A stretch of 64,000 bases of DNA from Datisca glomerata (GCA_003255025.1 QANY01004770.1:1541891-1605890); one strand, 5' to 3'; positions 33,846-44,957 are shown, numbered from the stretch's first letter. Numbers and translations are program-made. The notes: generated by a model from the letters alone, not told the origin.

Positions 33846-35860
33846 CTCACTCTCTTTTCCCTCCTCTGTTCTGTCTCTCTCTCTTTCCCCCTCTCTGTTC
33901 TGTGTCTCTCTCTCTTTCCCCCTCTCTATTCTGTCTCTCTCTCTCCCCCTCTTTGTGCGTTTCTCTCTCCCTCTTCTTCGTCTCCTTCCCCCTCTCTGTT
34001 CTGTCTCTCTCTCCTTCGTCTCCCCCTATTTGTTCTGTCTCTTTCTCTCCCCCCTCTCTGTTCTATCACTCTTTCTCTTTCCCCCCTCTCTGTTCCGTCT
34101 CTCTCTTTCCCCCTCTCTGTTCTCTCTCTCTTCTCCCTCTCTGTGCGTCTCTCCCCCTCTTCTTTGTCTCCTTCCCCTCTCTGTTCTGTCTCTCTCTCAT
34201 TCATCTCCCCCTCTCTGTTCTGTCTCTCTCTCTCTCCCCTTTTCTCCGTGTTCTGTCTCTTTCTCTCCCCCTCTCTATGCGTCTCTCTCTCTCCCTCTTC
34301 TTCATCTTCATCCCCCCTCTCTATTCTGTTTCTCTCTCACCTTCGTCCCCCTGTTGCGTCTTTCTCTCTCCCTCTTCTTCGTCTTCCTTTTTTGTTTTTT
34401 CCCTTCTTTTGAACCGGTTCACCTGAATCGGACCGGTTCAGTCAGACCAGATCGGACCAAACTAGTTCAGTCAGACCAGATCGGACTGAACCGACTCGGT
34501 CAGACTAGACCAGTTCAACCCGATCAGACCGAACCGGCCCAAAACAACAGAACCGAACCAATTCAGACCACCCGAACCTTGTTGAACTATTTTAAACCAT
34601 TTGATAATTTCACCCGATGTGGTTTCTATCTGTTCCCAACCTCGCTTAGTTATTTAAATAATTATAGATATTATATGAATTTGTTGTGACTTGGGATCCT
34701 TGGATTGCAGGTCATTAGTTGTTGAATTTAATTCGTAGCGAATCCAGGTAAATGGATTTACATAATAATTTTGTTCATATGTTATAAGTGTAGAATATAT
34801 AATGTGAAATTATTTTATTATTTCTTTATGTTCAATCTTATGATCAAGTATTTTATTTGTTTTCCTAATTATGATGAAATTATTTACCATGTTATGTATG
34901 ATTATATTTTTGAGTTATAATGTATTAGTTATGTGTTTATGTTCATGAACAAGTTATATGTTTACTTATATATATGTGATAACGTGAAATATGAATATTA
35001 ATTCAAGTAAAATGTGATAAGTAAACAAGAAGTAGACTTAGTCATGTCCCTTGGTTATCAAGTAACCTGATTGTTCACGTCATGTTATCAAGTTATACAG
35101 TTGGGTGTTACCATGTTCATGTTAGCATCCTTGAACTTCAGATAACCTTAAGTGATATCAAGTTTCAGGACACCCAATCTGTCATGTTCACGTTCATGTT
35201 ACAAGTTCAAGTTCAAGTTGTGAGACAGTTCTGGTTAGGTTGTTAATCGAGGGATATGTCTAGTCAAATTATGATCAAGCAAGTATAAGTATTGGCATGT
35301 ATAAGTACAAGTTCAAGTTATATGTTAATCATGAAATCGATGTGTTGTTACAAGTATTTTATGTGACCTGTGAACGTGTGAAATAAATTTGCATGAGTTA
35401 TATGTTTACATTTATGTCATGTGAAACTCATTAGTATGTGAATTTACTTATTGAGTATTTTTAATACTCACCCCCCTTAGATGATTGTGTTGCAGATGAT
35501 GGTGAGCAGCAGGAGTGAGGGACTGCCATAGCAAGTACGATTATGATTTCTAAGTTTAATTATGACTTCTATTGACTTTCGGTATGTCAGATATTTATGA
35601 ATAATTATGTTTAATCTTTCATGTCATATGAATTTTCGTGCTTTACTTTATTACAGTTTAATGAATCATTTATTTCAGTTTAATGAGTTAATATTATTTT
35701 AAAATAATTTTTATGCTTCCGCTATTTAAGGTTAAAAATTAAGGCAAGATTAAGATTTTCAATTTGAGGATTTTCTCAAATTAGGGTTTCAATTGAATTG
35801 GAAAATTTTTGAATTTTGAAATTTTAAGCATGTTTAACTCTCGGGAATCAGGGTGTTACA
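33356..35860 (+). mobile_element. Second solo LTR nested in the first
   Basis: It starts TGTAATACCCAAATATTT at 33356 and ends GGGTGTTACA at 35860, flanked by CAGGT (33351-33355) and CAAGT (35861-35865), a 5-bp duplication with one change. Its layout repeats that of the host LTR: a conserved start, ACTCACTCACACCATATATG, a CT microsatellite zone, AACCGGTTCA repeats, the final GATTTTCTCAAATTAGGGTT and the TTTAACTCTCGGGAATCAGG end. It therefore belongs to the same or a sister family. Length is 2505 bp. No internal domain is present. Confidence 0.82.
33600..34400. repeat. (CT)n/(AC)n microsatellite block in inner solo LTR
   Basis: Long CT tracts (about 33740-33778 pure), an AC tract at about 33810-33842, and CCCCCTCTCTGTTCTGTCTC units repeated more than fifteen times. 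Long open frames on both strands (33417-34412, 33616-34689, 33926-34204 minus) are compositional. Confidence 0.92.
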
Positions 35861-36337
35861 CAAGTGGTGATGACGAGCAGCATGAGTGGGAGACTGCCAT
35901 AACCAGTTAGATCTGATGAATTTATGTTTTCAGTTTATGATTCGATTTAAAACTTAGGAAAACGTTTTCTGTTAAATTTGGTTATTCAAGTAGTTTCTTT
36001 TACGTTATGATTTTCTACGAATTATGATAAGTGAAAGTTTCATGAATTATGGATTTCAAGTTTTGACTTTATTTAAGAATTTAATTCAGTTTTTTGAGAT
36101 TTTATTAATTATGCGTTTAAGACACTTTATCACTTCCACTATTTTATGATTAAGATTTCAATCATGGATAATTTTAATGCTTCCGCTATTTAAGGTCAGA
36201 GATTTTTCATCATGGGTAAATTAGTAATTTTTAATTTGAGAATTTTCTCAAAATTAGGGTTTGTTTCGAATTGGAGATTTCAAAATTATGAAATTACACG
36301 TATGTTTAGCCCTCGGGGATCGGGGCGTTACACCCTG

Positions 36338-37005
36338 TCTTCTTAGATGCCGCATAAAATAAATAAATGACGAGGGATCCCTGTCATCTAAAGTTCAAGA
36401 AAAGAAAAAAATGAAAGATTTTTTTAATTAAAATTCCACAGCTATATGGTATTGGTCTGAGATAGTTCCTAGCAATAATATAAATCATATAATCTCAGAT
36501 GATCCTAACAAATAATATAAATGATAAATCCTCTAGATACTTCTGCTAACAATATATAACATCGATCCTAGATAGACTGATAATATAAATCATAAAATTA
36601 ACCAACAACATACTCACTCTTATCTCATCATAACATATTGTTCAAAAACAAAAAGAAAGTTCATCATGAGAAATAAGTTTCATTACCGAAAAACTACTAA
36701 TTGATAAAATACCAAGTGTTGGTTACATGTTCGAAAACCATAAAACGTTTACTAGACATATTCATGATGGTAGCCCCAAATGCTGCATTCCCTCACAGAT
36801 AGAAAGGAGTATGACGATATCTGAGACTTCATATATCCTAGAAAGCAAGAGATAGATGAGAAAGATATTATTAGTTCAACAATCTCACAATGGATAACGG
36901 ATCCAAACTAAAAGATTACTATGCCGAAAGAAAACACCATCTCAATTATCTTTTACACATCACATATTAAACTCAGTTATACATTCATGACTTGTAAGAA
37001 TCACC
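36338..37005. other. CACTA interior, AT-rich, no coding sequence seen
   Basis: One GATGACGGG-type subterminal motif near 36370-36390 continues the array at 30400-30670. The remainder is AT-rich with ATATAAATCATA repeats and no recognisable protein. Confidence 0.45.
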
Positions 37006-37009
37006 AACC

Positions 37010-37370
37010 AAAACTAATCAATCAAAAGAAAATAATCACCCCCAAGCCAAAACTAGTCAATCAAAAGAAAATAATCACCCCTCCAATCCAAAACTAGTCA
37101 ATCAAAAGAAAATAATCAACTCCTTCCATCCCAAAATGTTAAAACTAGTCAATCAAAAGAAAATAATCACACCTCCAAGCCAAAACTAGTCAAGTAAAAG
37201 AACATCGATATCCCCCAAGTCAAAACTAGTCAATCAAAAGAAAATAATCAACTCCCTCCCCCTCAAAAAGCCAAAACTAGTCAATAAAAAAAATAATCAG
37301 CCCTCCAAGCCAAAACTAGTCAATCAAAAAGGTCATCGATCACCCCCCAAGCCAAATGTAGCAGAATCAA
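37010..37370. repeat. Tandem repeat, about 45-55-bp unit
   Basis: About seven units contain CCAAAACTAGTCAATCAAAA, GAAAATAATCACCCC and a variable spacer of C and A. It lies in the CACTA interior, left of the TNP2 tail. Confidence 0.88.
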
Positions 37371-37919
37371 TAGCCTAAAAATCTTTATAAAGTGGTATCA
37401 AGTGCTCTCAAATGATCAGAAAGAAGAAAAAATAAAGCTCAAATCTCAAAAGAACAACCATTGCACGTTTATAAAGCATGAGAGACTATTGTTTCAATGA
37501 ATAATCAAAGATAATACAAGTAACATACTTCTACATTCTCAATGAATAAAAGCAAGTAATCATAACTGCATCATATTTACATCATATAGAATTATCAAAG
37601 ATAATACAAGTAACAAACTTATACATTCTCAATAAATAATGGTAAGTAACCATCACTGCAGTATATTTACGTCATAGAGAATTAAATGTTAGAGAAATGT
37701 TAACGCACCATTCAATCATGAACTTTTTTTAGGCTCATCTTCTAACAACTTTGAAAAATGTCTACAAAGTGAGAATACAAAACACAACTATAGTTAGGGC
37801 AAATAAAAATGCATGTTAAAGGCTAGAGACAATTTCTATGTTGATAAAGTAGACATGAAATCAACTAATCAATTACCATAAATAATTGAGATAGAACAAT
37901 AAATTTACATGTACCTGTC

Positions 37920-39560
37920 AATTTAGTTCATATATCAAGCCATGTACCATCTTTGTGATTAGCAACATAAGCCATCTCAGTCTCATCTTCTACATCAAAT
38001 GACTCAATTGAGGGCATTACTCTTGTATGCGATTTACATTCTATGATAATATCACCAAGATCATCATCATCATTTATATTATCGTAATGGTCTTTTGAGG
38101 AGATGTTAGGACAAACGACCACCTTAAATCAAGTGGATCTTCAATGTAAAACACTTGTTTCGATTATGAGGCCAAGATGAAAGAATCAGATCTGTGTCCA
38201 ATTCTTGAGAGGTCTACCAATGTGAATCCAAGTTCATCAACTTTGATACCGTTATGGTTCTCAACCCAATCAAAACATTGAAAGCTTGAATATACTCATC
38301 GATTGTGCCTTGAGTATATTCATCTTTTCCAGAAAACTGCATATAATATCAATTAATAATTTAAGCTACTTCTTGTTACAATAGATTATAACCCCCCTCC
38401 TCATAACCATCCCCTCAATAATCAAACCAACCTATTATATCCCCCCAAATTAAGCAAACCAACCTATTATAACCCCCCCTCTTATAAGCAAACCAACCTC
38501 TTATAACCATCCCCCCAATAAGCGAACCAACCTATTATACCCCCCCACCCCCACCCTAAATAAGCAAACCAACCTCTTATAACCATCCCCAAATAATCAA
38601 ACTAACCTATTATATCCTCTAAAATAAGCAAACCAACCTATTATAATCCCACCCCCACCCCCTAAAAGAGAAAACCAACCTATTATAACCCCCCTTAATA
38701 GAAGATATATTTTCTACATATATAGGACAAGCATAATAAACTTTAACACTGCATCCGCATAAGTTTCTATATGTAGGAAAATCATTGATCATCTACATTA
38801 AGACTACTCTCTTCCTGCACAATCATGGAGGGAGATTATATATCACCATAATCATAGGCCAACAACTATATTTACTACTAATTGAACTAAATGGATTTAC
38901 CCCATTTACTGTAGTAGCTAGTCAAAGGTGTCTTGGCTTAGCATCAAAATCCGGCCACTTATGGTCTATAACCTTCCAAGATAGAGAATCAACTGTGTGA
39001 CATAATCTACCATCCATTTACCTAGTATAAGCAGGCCATGTCATTTTTTTTGAAATATGGCTACTCTAATACATTCGTTTGAACCATGGGATAGGTAGAA
39101 AATATCATAACACATTTGTACGCACTCCTTTTTTCTCCCCTAATAAATTCTTCAATGGTTTCCATCTCAAAACACTAAATATAGGACACAAAATTACTTA
39201 TACATGGTCATTTCTATATAAAATGTAATCATTAGGACATGCGTGTATTTTTTCATGCCACATTCCAAAAGCACACAAGGTTCTCTTAGCCTCGTAGAAT
39301 GAAACAAGCATTTGATTACCATCTAGAAGCATTTCCTCTAACACACTCAATAAATCTAAAAAAGTTATGTCACTCCACCAATATTTAGCCTTTATATTAT
39401 AGAATTTCACTCATGCTGACAATTTCTTAAACTTTTTACAGTTGGGGTACAATAGCTTCTCAGCGTCATTAAGCATCTTTTCAATTTTCTCAGGATCGTC
39501 AAAATAACAATCTTCTACAGCTTCAACCATATTTACAATACATTCATAGTTATCAATATC
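37920..39560 (-). pseudogene. CACTA TNP2 transposase remnant (Transposase_21 core and DUF4216)
   Basis: In minus-strand order: 39540-39210 KMLNDAEKLLYPNCKKFKKL, YNIKAKYWWSD, YEAKRTLCAFG and EKIHACPNDYILYR (the segment before the core); 39000-38710 WKVIDHKWPDFDAKPRHL, NGVNPFSSISSKYSCWPMIM, VIYNLPPWLC and then INDFPTYRNLCGCSVK (Transposase_21 core). Between those last two blocks the family has a further stretch that is missing here. Next comes 38330-38140 VDELGFTLVDLSRIGHRSDS, KQVFYIEDPLDLRWSFVL (DUF4216), and the tail MPSIESFDVEDETEMAYV at 38060-37950. Stops, deletions and an expanded satellite (38390-38700) show that it is dead. It would have encoded the DDE-type transposase of a CACTA element. 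Confidence 0.85.
38390..38700. repeat. Tandem repeat, about 30-35-bp unit, within the dead TNP2 gene
   Basis: About nine units of AAGCAAACCAACCTATTATA followed by ACCCCCC or similar. It occupies what is probably an intron or a deleted part between the Transposase_21 and DUF4216 regions. Confidence 0.88.
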
Positions 39561-39689
39561 TACATGAGATCTCTCTCTTCCTTCATTTACACTAAATACA
39601 ATTTTGTAGAATTTATTTCTTCATGAAGTGAAATAATAACTAGTGTTCGTGCCATTTCATAGGACATACATTTACTTGTATGCTTTGGT

Positions 39690-40250
39690 AGAATAAAATA
39701 TAGTGAAACATTAACTAGTGACGTACCATTTCATTCGTATGCTTGTGATAATTCTCGATTATATCTTTCATGAAACACATAAAAACATAACCGTATTTAA
39801 TATTCTAAAGTTGCTTAGGACACTATTATATAAATTAATTATACAGATTAATATCCAAACATGTTAGCATACACAAGATAAATGTTTAAACCAATACTTG
39901 TGGTTTTATCCAATTCATGGATTTCGTAATTATACTTTGTTGCATAGTTCTAGCGATCTTTAAGGCACTACAATAAACATAATTAAAATATTAATTTCAC
40001 AGTAATGCATAACACATTTTAATTCTTAATTACAAAATAAAACTTACGTTAAAATAACTTCGTTTAGGTTTTAACGACTAAAACCAGAAATAAAGTCGAA
40101 GCAATATGCGTTGTTCTCGTGAACATCAATGATAACCAGTATCCAATGATGCGAGATACTAAATGGAGCAAAAATAGATTGCTCAGGTCGCGTGGCTCTC
40201 AAAACATAGGCAATGTAATGTGCTCTCTGATGCTTCTTACTTCATGCTGC
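39690..40250 (-). pseudogene. C48 (Ulp1-like) cysteine peptidase remnant in CACTA
   Basis: The minus strand reads FAPFSISHHWILVIIDVHEN and NAYCFDFISG near 40180-40090. Further left come SIITKSMNWIKPQV near 39930 and KYGYVFMCFMKDIIENYHKH near 39805-39740. These match the H-W-x-L-x-V-I and (C)-G-Y-x-x-M-x-F-M blocks of Ulp1/SENP-type C48 peptidases, frequently present as an extra gene in plant CACTA and MULE elements. The catalytic His block is visible, but the position of the catalytic Cys is Tyr here (KYGYVFM). Splice-like gaps separate the blocks. Moderately sure of the family, sure that it is not active. Confidence 0.6.
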
Positions 40251-40767
40251 ACTTATGAGCGATGGATCGAAAATAAATAACTTACCGATGTTTTTCTCTT
40301 GCAACTTCCAGTAACAGGAGCTACAAGAAATAAAATGCCAAGATAAAAGCAATGTGTAACATCTTATAAAAAATGTGTATAATTATTGTATCGATTATTA
40401 AGCATCTTACTCGATACTACATAATATCTCATGCTTTCATAAAATTGGATGTTATCAGCTTTATCACAATATGTTCTAGCCTCATAACGAATTTAAAGAA
40501 GTTAATACGAAGGGGTTTCTATACCTCGTTGTTTGGCCGTACAGTAACTAGAAAGAACTAGTGTGATTTTGATTTGAGTGTCCACCCACAGGAGGTTTTA
40601 GTTGGTGATTAGAGGAATGACAAAGAAGGTACAAGGTTTTGGTTTCACGTGGGAAAAAAAATGTATTATGAACATGTCGACAGAGGCGAACCCACCCAAA
40701 AGTAAAGGGCACAATTGGCCCCCTTTGGTTTTTTTTAATCTTGAGATGTTATAGGTATTAAATTATA

Positions 40768-41140
40768 GGATAAACTATAGTTTTGCCTCCTATTAAGGTA
40801 GTTTTCATTTTTAACTCTCCACTTTAAAAAATAGAAGAGTAGACTCTACAGTTACATTATTGATCAACGTTTGACCTTCAGTAAGTACTCTGCTTAAAAA
40901 GATTAACGGTTGTTCTATGTGGCAAATTATTTAACGCTATATCAGCCTTTTTATTACCCAGTAGCTACATTGGACAAATCCATTACCGAAAATTACCTCA
41001 ACTTGATTTTCCCCTTCTTCATCCTTCTTCCCCCTCCTTTTTTGCAGCTTTTCGAGTACAACCATTGTTGCCCCATTTTCAAGTACTCTTCTTCCCCCAT
41101 TTTCTTCCTTCTCCCGTAATTCTGCGATGCAGAAAATAAA
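40768..41140 (+). repeat. Left terminal inverted repeat of the Mutator-like element
   Basis: Pairs with 45560-45944 on the opposite strand. The pyrimidine-rich inner part (CTTCTTCATCCTTCTTCCCC) makes spurious open frames on both strands (40910-41119, 40937-41170). Confidence 0.75.
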
Positions 41141-41188
41141 AAAAAAACCTCCATTTTCCACCATTCCCACTTCTAAAGCTAAAATAAA

Positions 41189-41674
41189 TCAGAAAAAAAC
41201 CATTCCCTTTATAGAACTACTGGTTTTACTCATAATTTTACTCAAAATTATAAGGTCTCCTTGCTGTGGAATTGGTGCATCCGTCATGCCAATCATTTTC
41301 TTGCATTTGTCAAGAAGTACTTTCGGTCGTGGTTTTGTGAAGATATCCGCAACTTGATCCTGACTTGCCACATGCACCAATTCCACACTTCCTTCCTTCA
41401 CATGATCTCGGATAAAGTGAAAACGAACGTCAATGTGTTTGCTTCTTTCATGGTTCACTGGATTCTTTGCCAACTCAATTGTTGATTTGTTGTCAACTTG
41501 AATCACGGTTGCAGCTAGTTGCTTTAGCTCCATCTTTCTCAACAAATTTCTAAGCCATATCGCATGACATACACACCAAGATGCTGCCACATATTCAACT
41601 TCACACGTTGAGAGCGTCACGATCGGTTGCTTCTTTGAATGCCAAGTAAATGCAGTATCTCCCATAAAGAACAC
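41189..41674 (-). pseudogene. Copia RNase H domain
   Basis: Contains FTWHSKKQPIVTLSTCEVEY, VAASWCVCHAIWLRNLL, VDNKSTIELAKNPVNHERSK and HIDVRFHFIRDHVKEGSVEL. These are the copia RNase H blocks (S.QP.V..S..E.EY, D N.SAI.LA.NP..H.R.KHID). It removes the RNA strand during reverse transcription. The usual Ser/Thr-Glu in LSTxEAEY is altered to LSTCEVEY, but the acidic positions remain. It is open to its stop, DIFTKP included near the end. Confidence 0.88.
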
Positions 41675-41749
41675 ATATCCCGATGTACTTTTTCGATCGT
41701 CTATGTCTCCGCATCAATCGCTATTGGAGTAGACAACCAACTTGTAATC

Positions 41750-42858
41750 TTATGCTTTTGAGTAGAACAACCCGAGTGACGCCGTTCCTTGGATGTACCG
41801 TAGGATTCGCTTCATCGCCTTCCAATGTGAATAAATCGGCTCCTCCATGAACCGACTTATAATACCGACACTTAATGAAAGATCCGACCTTGTGCATGTG
41901 AGATAGCGAAGGCTTCCTACCAAACTACGGTATCTACTCGCATCGACACGTTCTCCTCCAACGAACTTCGAGAGTTTTGCACCTGGTTCCATTGGTGTTG
42001 ATACCGGGTTGTAATTTTCCATCTTGTACTTCTTCAAAATCTCTTTTGCATATGTCTCTTGTGATACAAAAATACCCGTCTCTACTTGTCGAACCTCCAA
42101 ACCAAGGAAAAACTTCATCAAGCCCAAATCTATCATCTCAAATTCCCGTGTCATTGTACCCTTAAACTCTTTTATCATCTCGTCATTGTTTCCCATAAAA
42201 ATGAGGTCATCGACATAAAGAGCAACAAATAACACGTTACCTCCATTCTTCTTTACGTAAAGGGCATGCTCGTAGGGACATTGCTTGAACCCGTTCTCCT
42301 TGAAATATGTATCGATACGTGTATTCCATGCCCGCGGTGCTTGCTTCAACCCGTAAAGCGCCTTCTTCAATTTTAGCACCTTCTTCTCTTCTCCGATTTC
42401 ATGAACCCGGGTGGTTGTTCGATGTAGACATCTTCTTCGAGCACACCATTCAAGAATGCCGACTTGACATCCATTTGAAATATTTTTCATTTGAATTGAG
42501 CAACTTGGGAAATGAGTAATCGGATTGTCTCCATTCTTGTAACAGGAGCAAACACCTCGTCATAGTCGATTCCTATCTTTTGCTTGTATCTCTTCGCAAC
42601 AAGTCTCACCTTATACCGTTCTATCTCACCTTAAGCATTCATCTTTTTCTTGAACACCCACTTCACACCAATAGGTTGACTGCCTTTCGGTAATTCTGCT
42701 AGCTCCCATGTGTTGTTGCGGTCAATCGCCTTAATCTCCTCGTTCATGGCAGTTTGCCACTTCTTGTCTCGCACCGCCTCTTCAAAGCTGATATTTTCAG
42801 CATCTGCCAAAAGACATACAAGGTGTACCTCATTTGTCGCATCATACAAATCTTGCAA
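41750..42858 (-). pseudogene. Copia reverse transcriptase domain with frameshifts
   Basis: Two open parts: 42858-42631 (NTWELAELPKGSQPIGVKWV, FKKK) and 42490-41750 (KKALYGLKQAPRAWNTRIDT, FVALYVDDLIFMGNN, LGLMKFFLGLEV and LSVGIISRFMEEP). The catalytic YVDD is intact. Between 42631 and about 42385 the frame shifts, at the DVKSAFLNG region, so no full enzyme is encoded. Together with RNase H it would copy the element RNA into DNA in the virus-like particle. Confidence 0.9.
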
Positions 42859-42861
42859 ACT

Positions 42862-43740
42862 TCACATTTTTAGTTGTTGTGGTTCATCTTCATCATCAGT
42901 AGTTTCAGACTTTGTTGGTATACTTGTTGGTGCAATGACTGATGATTCTCCAACTTTGATGATAACCTCCATCGAATTGTTCCAGTCCCACTCGCTTGCT
43001 TCATTTACTTGCACATCACGACTCACCATCACCTTCTTGCTTATCGGGTCGAGTAGCTTGTACCCTTTTGTCTTCTCATCATACCCAATAAAAATATACC
43101 TTTTGCTTTTGTCTTCGAGCTTCATTCTTCGTTGATCCGGTACGTGTGCATAAGCCACATTACCGAATACTTTGAGATGAGAAACTGTCGGCTTTTGTCC
43201 GCTCCATGCCTCTTGTGGTGCTTGATCATATAACTTCACATGTGGACATCGATTTTGTACATAGATGGAACATTGCACGGCTTCTGCCCAGAATTCCTTT
43301 GGCATCTTCTTGCTTTTGAGCATTGATCGAACCATGTCGAGAATAGTCTAGTTCTTCCTCTCGGCCACACCGTTTTGTTGAGGAGAGTATGGTGCGGTTG
43401 GAAATCTCCTTATTCCTTGCTCCTCGCAATACTCCATGAAAGCCGTCGAAGTATACTCGCCACCTCTATCAGATCGTACGACTTTGATGTGTCTACCAGC
43501 TGCCTTCTCCACCATCACTTTGAACTTTTTGAACACCTCGAATGCCTCAGATTTTTCATTCAGAAAATAAACCCAAGTTTTCTGTGAGAAAGCATCGATA
43601 AAGGTAATGAAGTACCTTTTACCACTGAAAGATTCATGGGCGATTGGGTTTATTTTCTGGTATGAATCAACTCGAGAGTATGCTTAGCTCGATATTCTAC
43701 CTTCTTTTGAAACGAGGTTCTCGCTTGCTTGCCAAGCACA
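42862..43740 (-). pseudogene. Copia integrase core
   Basis: Blocks on the minus strand: [40 protein letters not shown] (the central catalytic Asp within RSDRGGEY), [16 protein letters not shown], then a stop at about 43348-43350, then TILDMVRSMLKSKKMPKEFW and the C-terminal KRYIFIGYDEKTKGYKLLDP. The D, D-35-E arrangement is recognisable, with the Glu in the GVAERKN block. A nonsense change separates the core from its C-terminal part. Confidence 0.88.
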
Positions 43741-43742
43741 CA

Positions 43743-44100
43743 TTATTCACAAAATTTGCCCTCATAGTCCATGTCCAACAGCTCGTGCACCATGTTCTTC
43801 TTTGCTAAATCTTTTTGACCACCTTGATGTAGGTACTCGTGACCGCACATATGGTTGCTTGCCCCCGAGTCGAGGTGCCACAGAGTGTCATTGTTGATGT
43901 TGACTTCATTTTGAGCCATCAAGAGAAGGACTTCATTTTCGTCTTCCAAGACTAGGTTGGTTGTTTCTTCTACCTTTTTATCGGCTCGACAATTTTTTGC
44001 AAAATGCCCCACGTTACCACAATTATAACATTTGTCGGAGTTGCAATCCTTCGCATAGTGACCATACTTGTAACACTTGTAGCACTCGATGTTGGAATAG
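43743..44100 (-). pseudogene. Copia zinc knuckle and aspartic protease region
   Basis: A CX2CX4HX4C knuckle ends GHFAKNCRAD near 44010, preceded by a second, similar Cys/His cluster near 44080. The protease motif WHLDSGASNHMCGHE near 43890-43845 follows, with the D-S-G catalytic triad. The frame is lost soon after (EYLHQGGQKDLAKKN). It matures the gag-pol polyprotein. Confidence 0.87.
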
Positions 44101-44246
44101 TTCGACCGGACGCCTCTTCCTCGACCGCGTCCTCTTCCATGCCAATTTGGTTTGGCTCAACTGTCCCTTCTCCTTATAGTACCTCTCATGACTGCTGCCT
44201 TGACCACCGCGACCATTTTCACGACTTCCACAGCCACGCCCTCTAC

Positions 44247-44940
44247 CTAAAAAATTTTGAGAATAGAATACCTTTTCATCTTTGAATGACGCCTTGGTTT
44301 GAAGTGCTTCTCGAGTGTCTCCTCCTTTTTTTTCTTCTTACGTTGTTCGTGTGCCTCGAGAGAACCGGCAAGCTCGTCGACTGTGAGCGTCGAAAGGTCC
44401 TTTGACTCTTCTATTGCGCATACAACATTCTCAAAATTGTCGGTTAATGATCTCAAAATCTTCTCCACAACTCGTGCATCGGTTAACGCTTCACCATTAC
44501 GAATGAGTTGGTTCACCACGGCTTGTACACGCGTGATGTAGTCAGATACACTTTCTGAATCCTTCATCTTCATGCTCTCCAACTCGCAACGAAGAGTTTG
44601 GAGACGCACTTGCTTGACTCGGTCGGCTCCTTTGAACACTTTTCCTAAAATGTCCCACGCTTCTTTTGAAGTAGTTGCACCGACAATCTTCTCAAAGCCC
44701 GACTCATCAACGGCTCGGAACAACATGTATAATGCCGTCTTATCCTTTGCTCGCGCCTCTTTCAACACCTTGTTTTGAGCCGCCGTATATCCCATGGTAT
44801 TTGTTGGTTCTTCGAAATCTTCTTCGACCACCTCCCATGCATCTTGAGATCAGAGAAGAGCTTTCATTTGAATGCTCCAGTTCTCTAAGTTTGCCTTCGT
44901 TAGTCATGGTAGCGGCATTTGACCAGTCACATTCGCCATT
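44247..44940 (-). pseudogene. Copia gag (UBN2-type)
   Basis: The ATG at 44940 directly follows the primer site. The start reads MANVTGQMP, and after a stop near 44905 the frame continues with LENWSIQMKALL, AWEVVEEDFEEP, KDKTALYMLFRAVDESGFEK, AWDILGKVFKGADRVKQVRL and LTVDELAGSLEAHEQRKKKK, the UBN2/retrotran_gag_2 pattern of plant copia. It forms the particle shell. Two stops keep it from being a full-length protein. Confidence 0.85.
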
Positions 44941-44957
44941 GGCTCTGATACCAATTT
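44941..44957 (-). promoter_or_regulatory. Primer binding site for initiator tRNA-Met
   Basis: The minus strand reads TTGGTATCAGAGCCAATGG, the standard copia primer site, with the gag ATG following immediately. It lies next to the TG of the LTR on the plus strand. Confidence 0.88.

Larger units (their letters stand above)
30672..36332 (+). mobile_element. Solo LTR (interrupted by a second solo LTR) with CCCTG target duplication
   Basis: It begins TGTAATATCCCAACTC at 30672 and ends GGGGCGTTACA at 36332, flanked on both sides by CCCTG (30667-30671 and 36333-36337). The TGTAA...TTACA ends are typical of long LTRs of plant Ty3-gypsy (Tekay/Del-like) elements. Subtracting the inner insertion leaves about 3.2 kb with no coding region, as expected of a solo LTR produced by recombination. 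It carries a long CT-rich block (31020-31700), AACCGGTTCA-type repeats, and tandem repeats at 32065-32400 and 32875-33060. Family assignment is by end sequence and length only. Confidence 0.8.
30386..40700 (-). mobile_element. CACTA transposon with TNP2 remnant, split by solo LTRs
   Basis: CACTACTATAAAAGGGGGTAG at 30386 is followed by many GATGACGGG/CCCGTCATC motifs. The same motif array resumes directly after the solo LTR (GACGAGGGATCCCTGTCATC near 36370), which proves one element was split. Minus-strand TNP2 pieces (37920-39560) and a C48-peptidase-like remnant (39690-40250) belong to it by position. No right terminus was recognised. The element is assumed to end before the Mutator-like repeat at 40768, but that edge is uncertain. 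Confidence 0.65.

Noticed and set aside
33417..34689. Open frames of 331 and 357 codons on the plus strand and Arg/Glu-rich frames on the minus strand
   Set aside because: Same reason: simple-sequence DNA, with all frames open and no domain. The longest frames in the window are not genes.
37010..38700. Regularly spaced repeats considered as a CRISPR-like array
   Set aside because: The units are directly tandem with degenerate spacers, in plant transposon DNA, with no cas genes.
41261..44831. Many plus-strand open frames opposite the copia pol and gag
   Set aside because: They are antisense shadows of a clearly coding minus strand.
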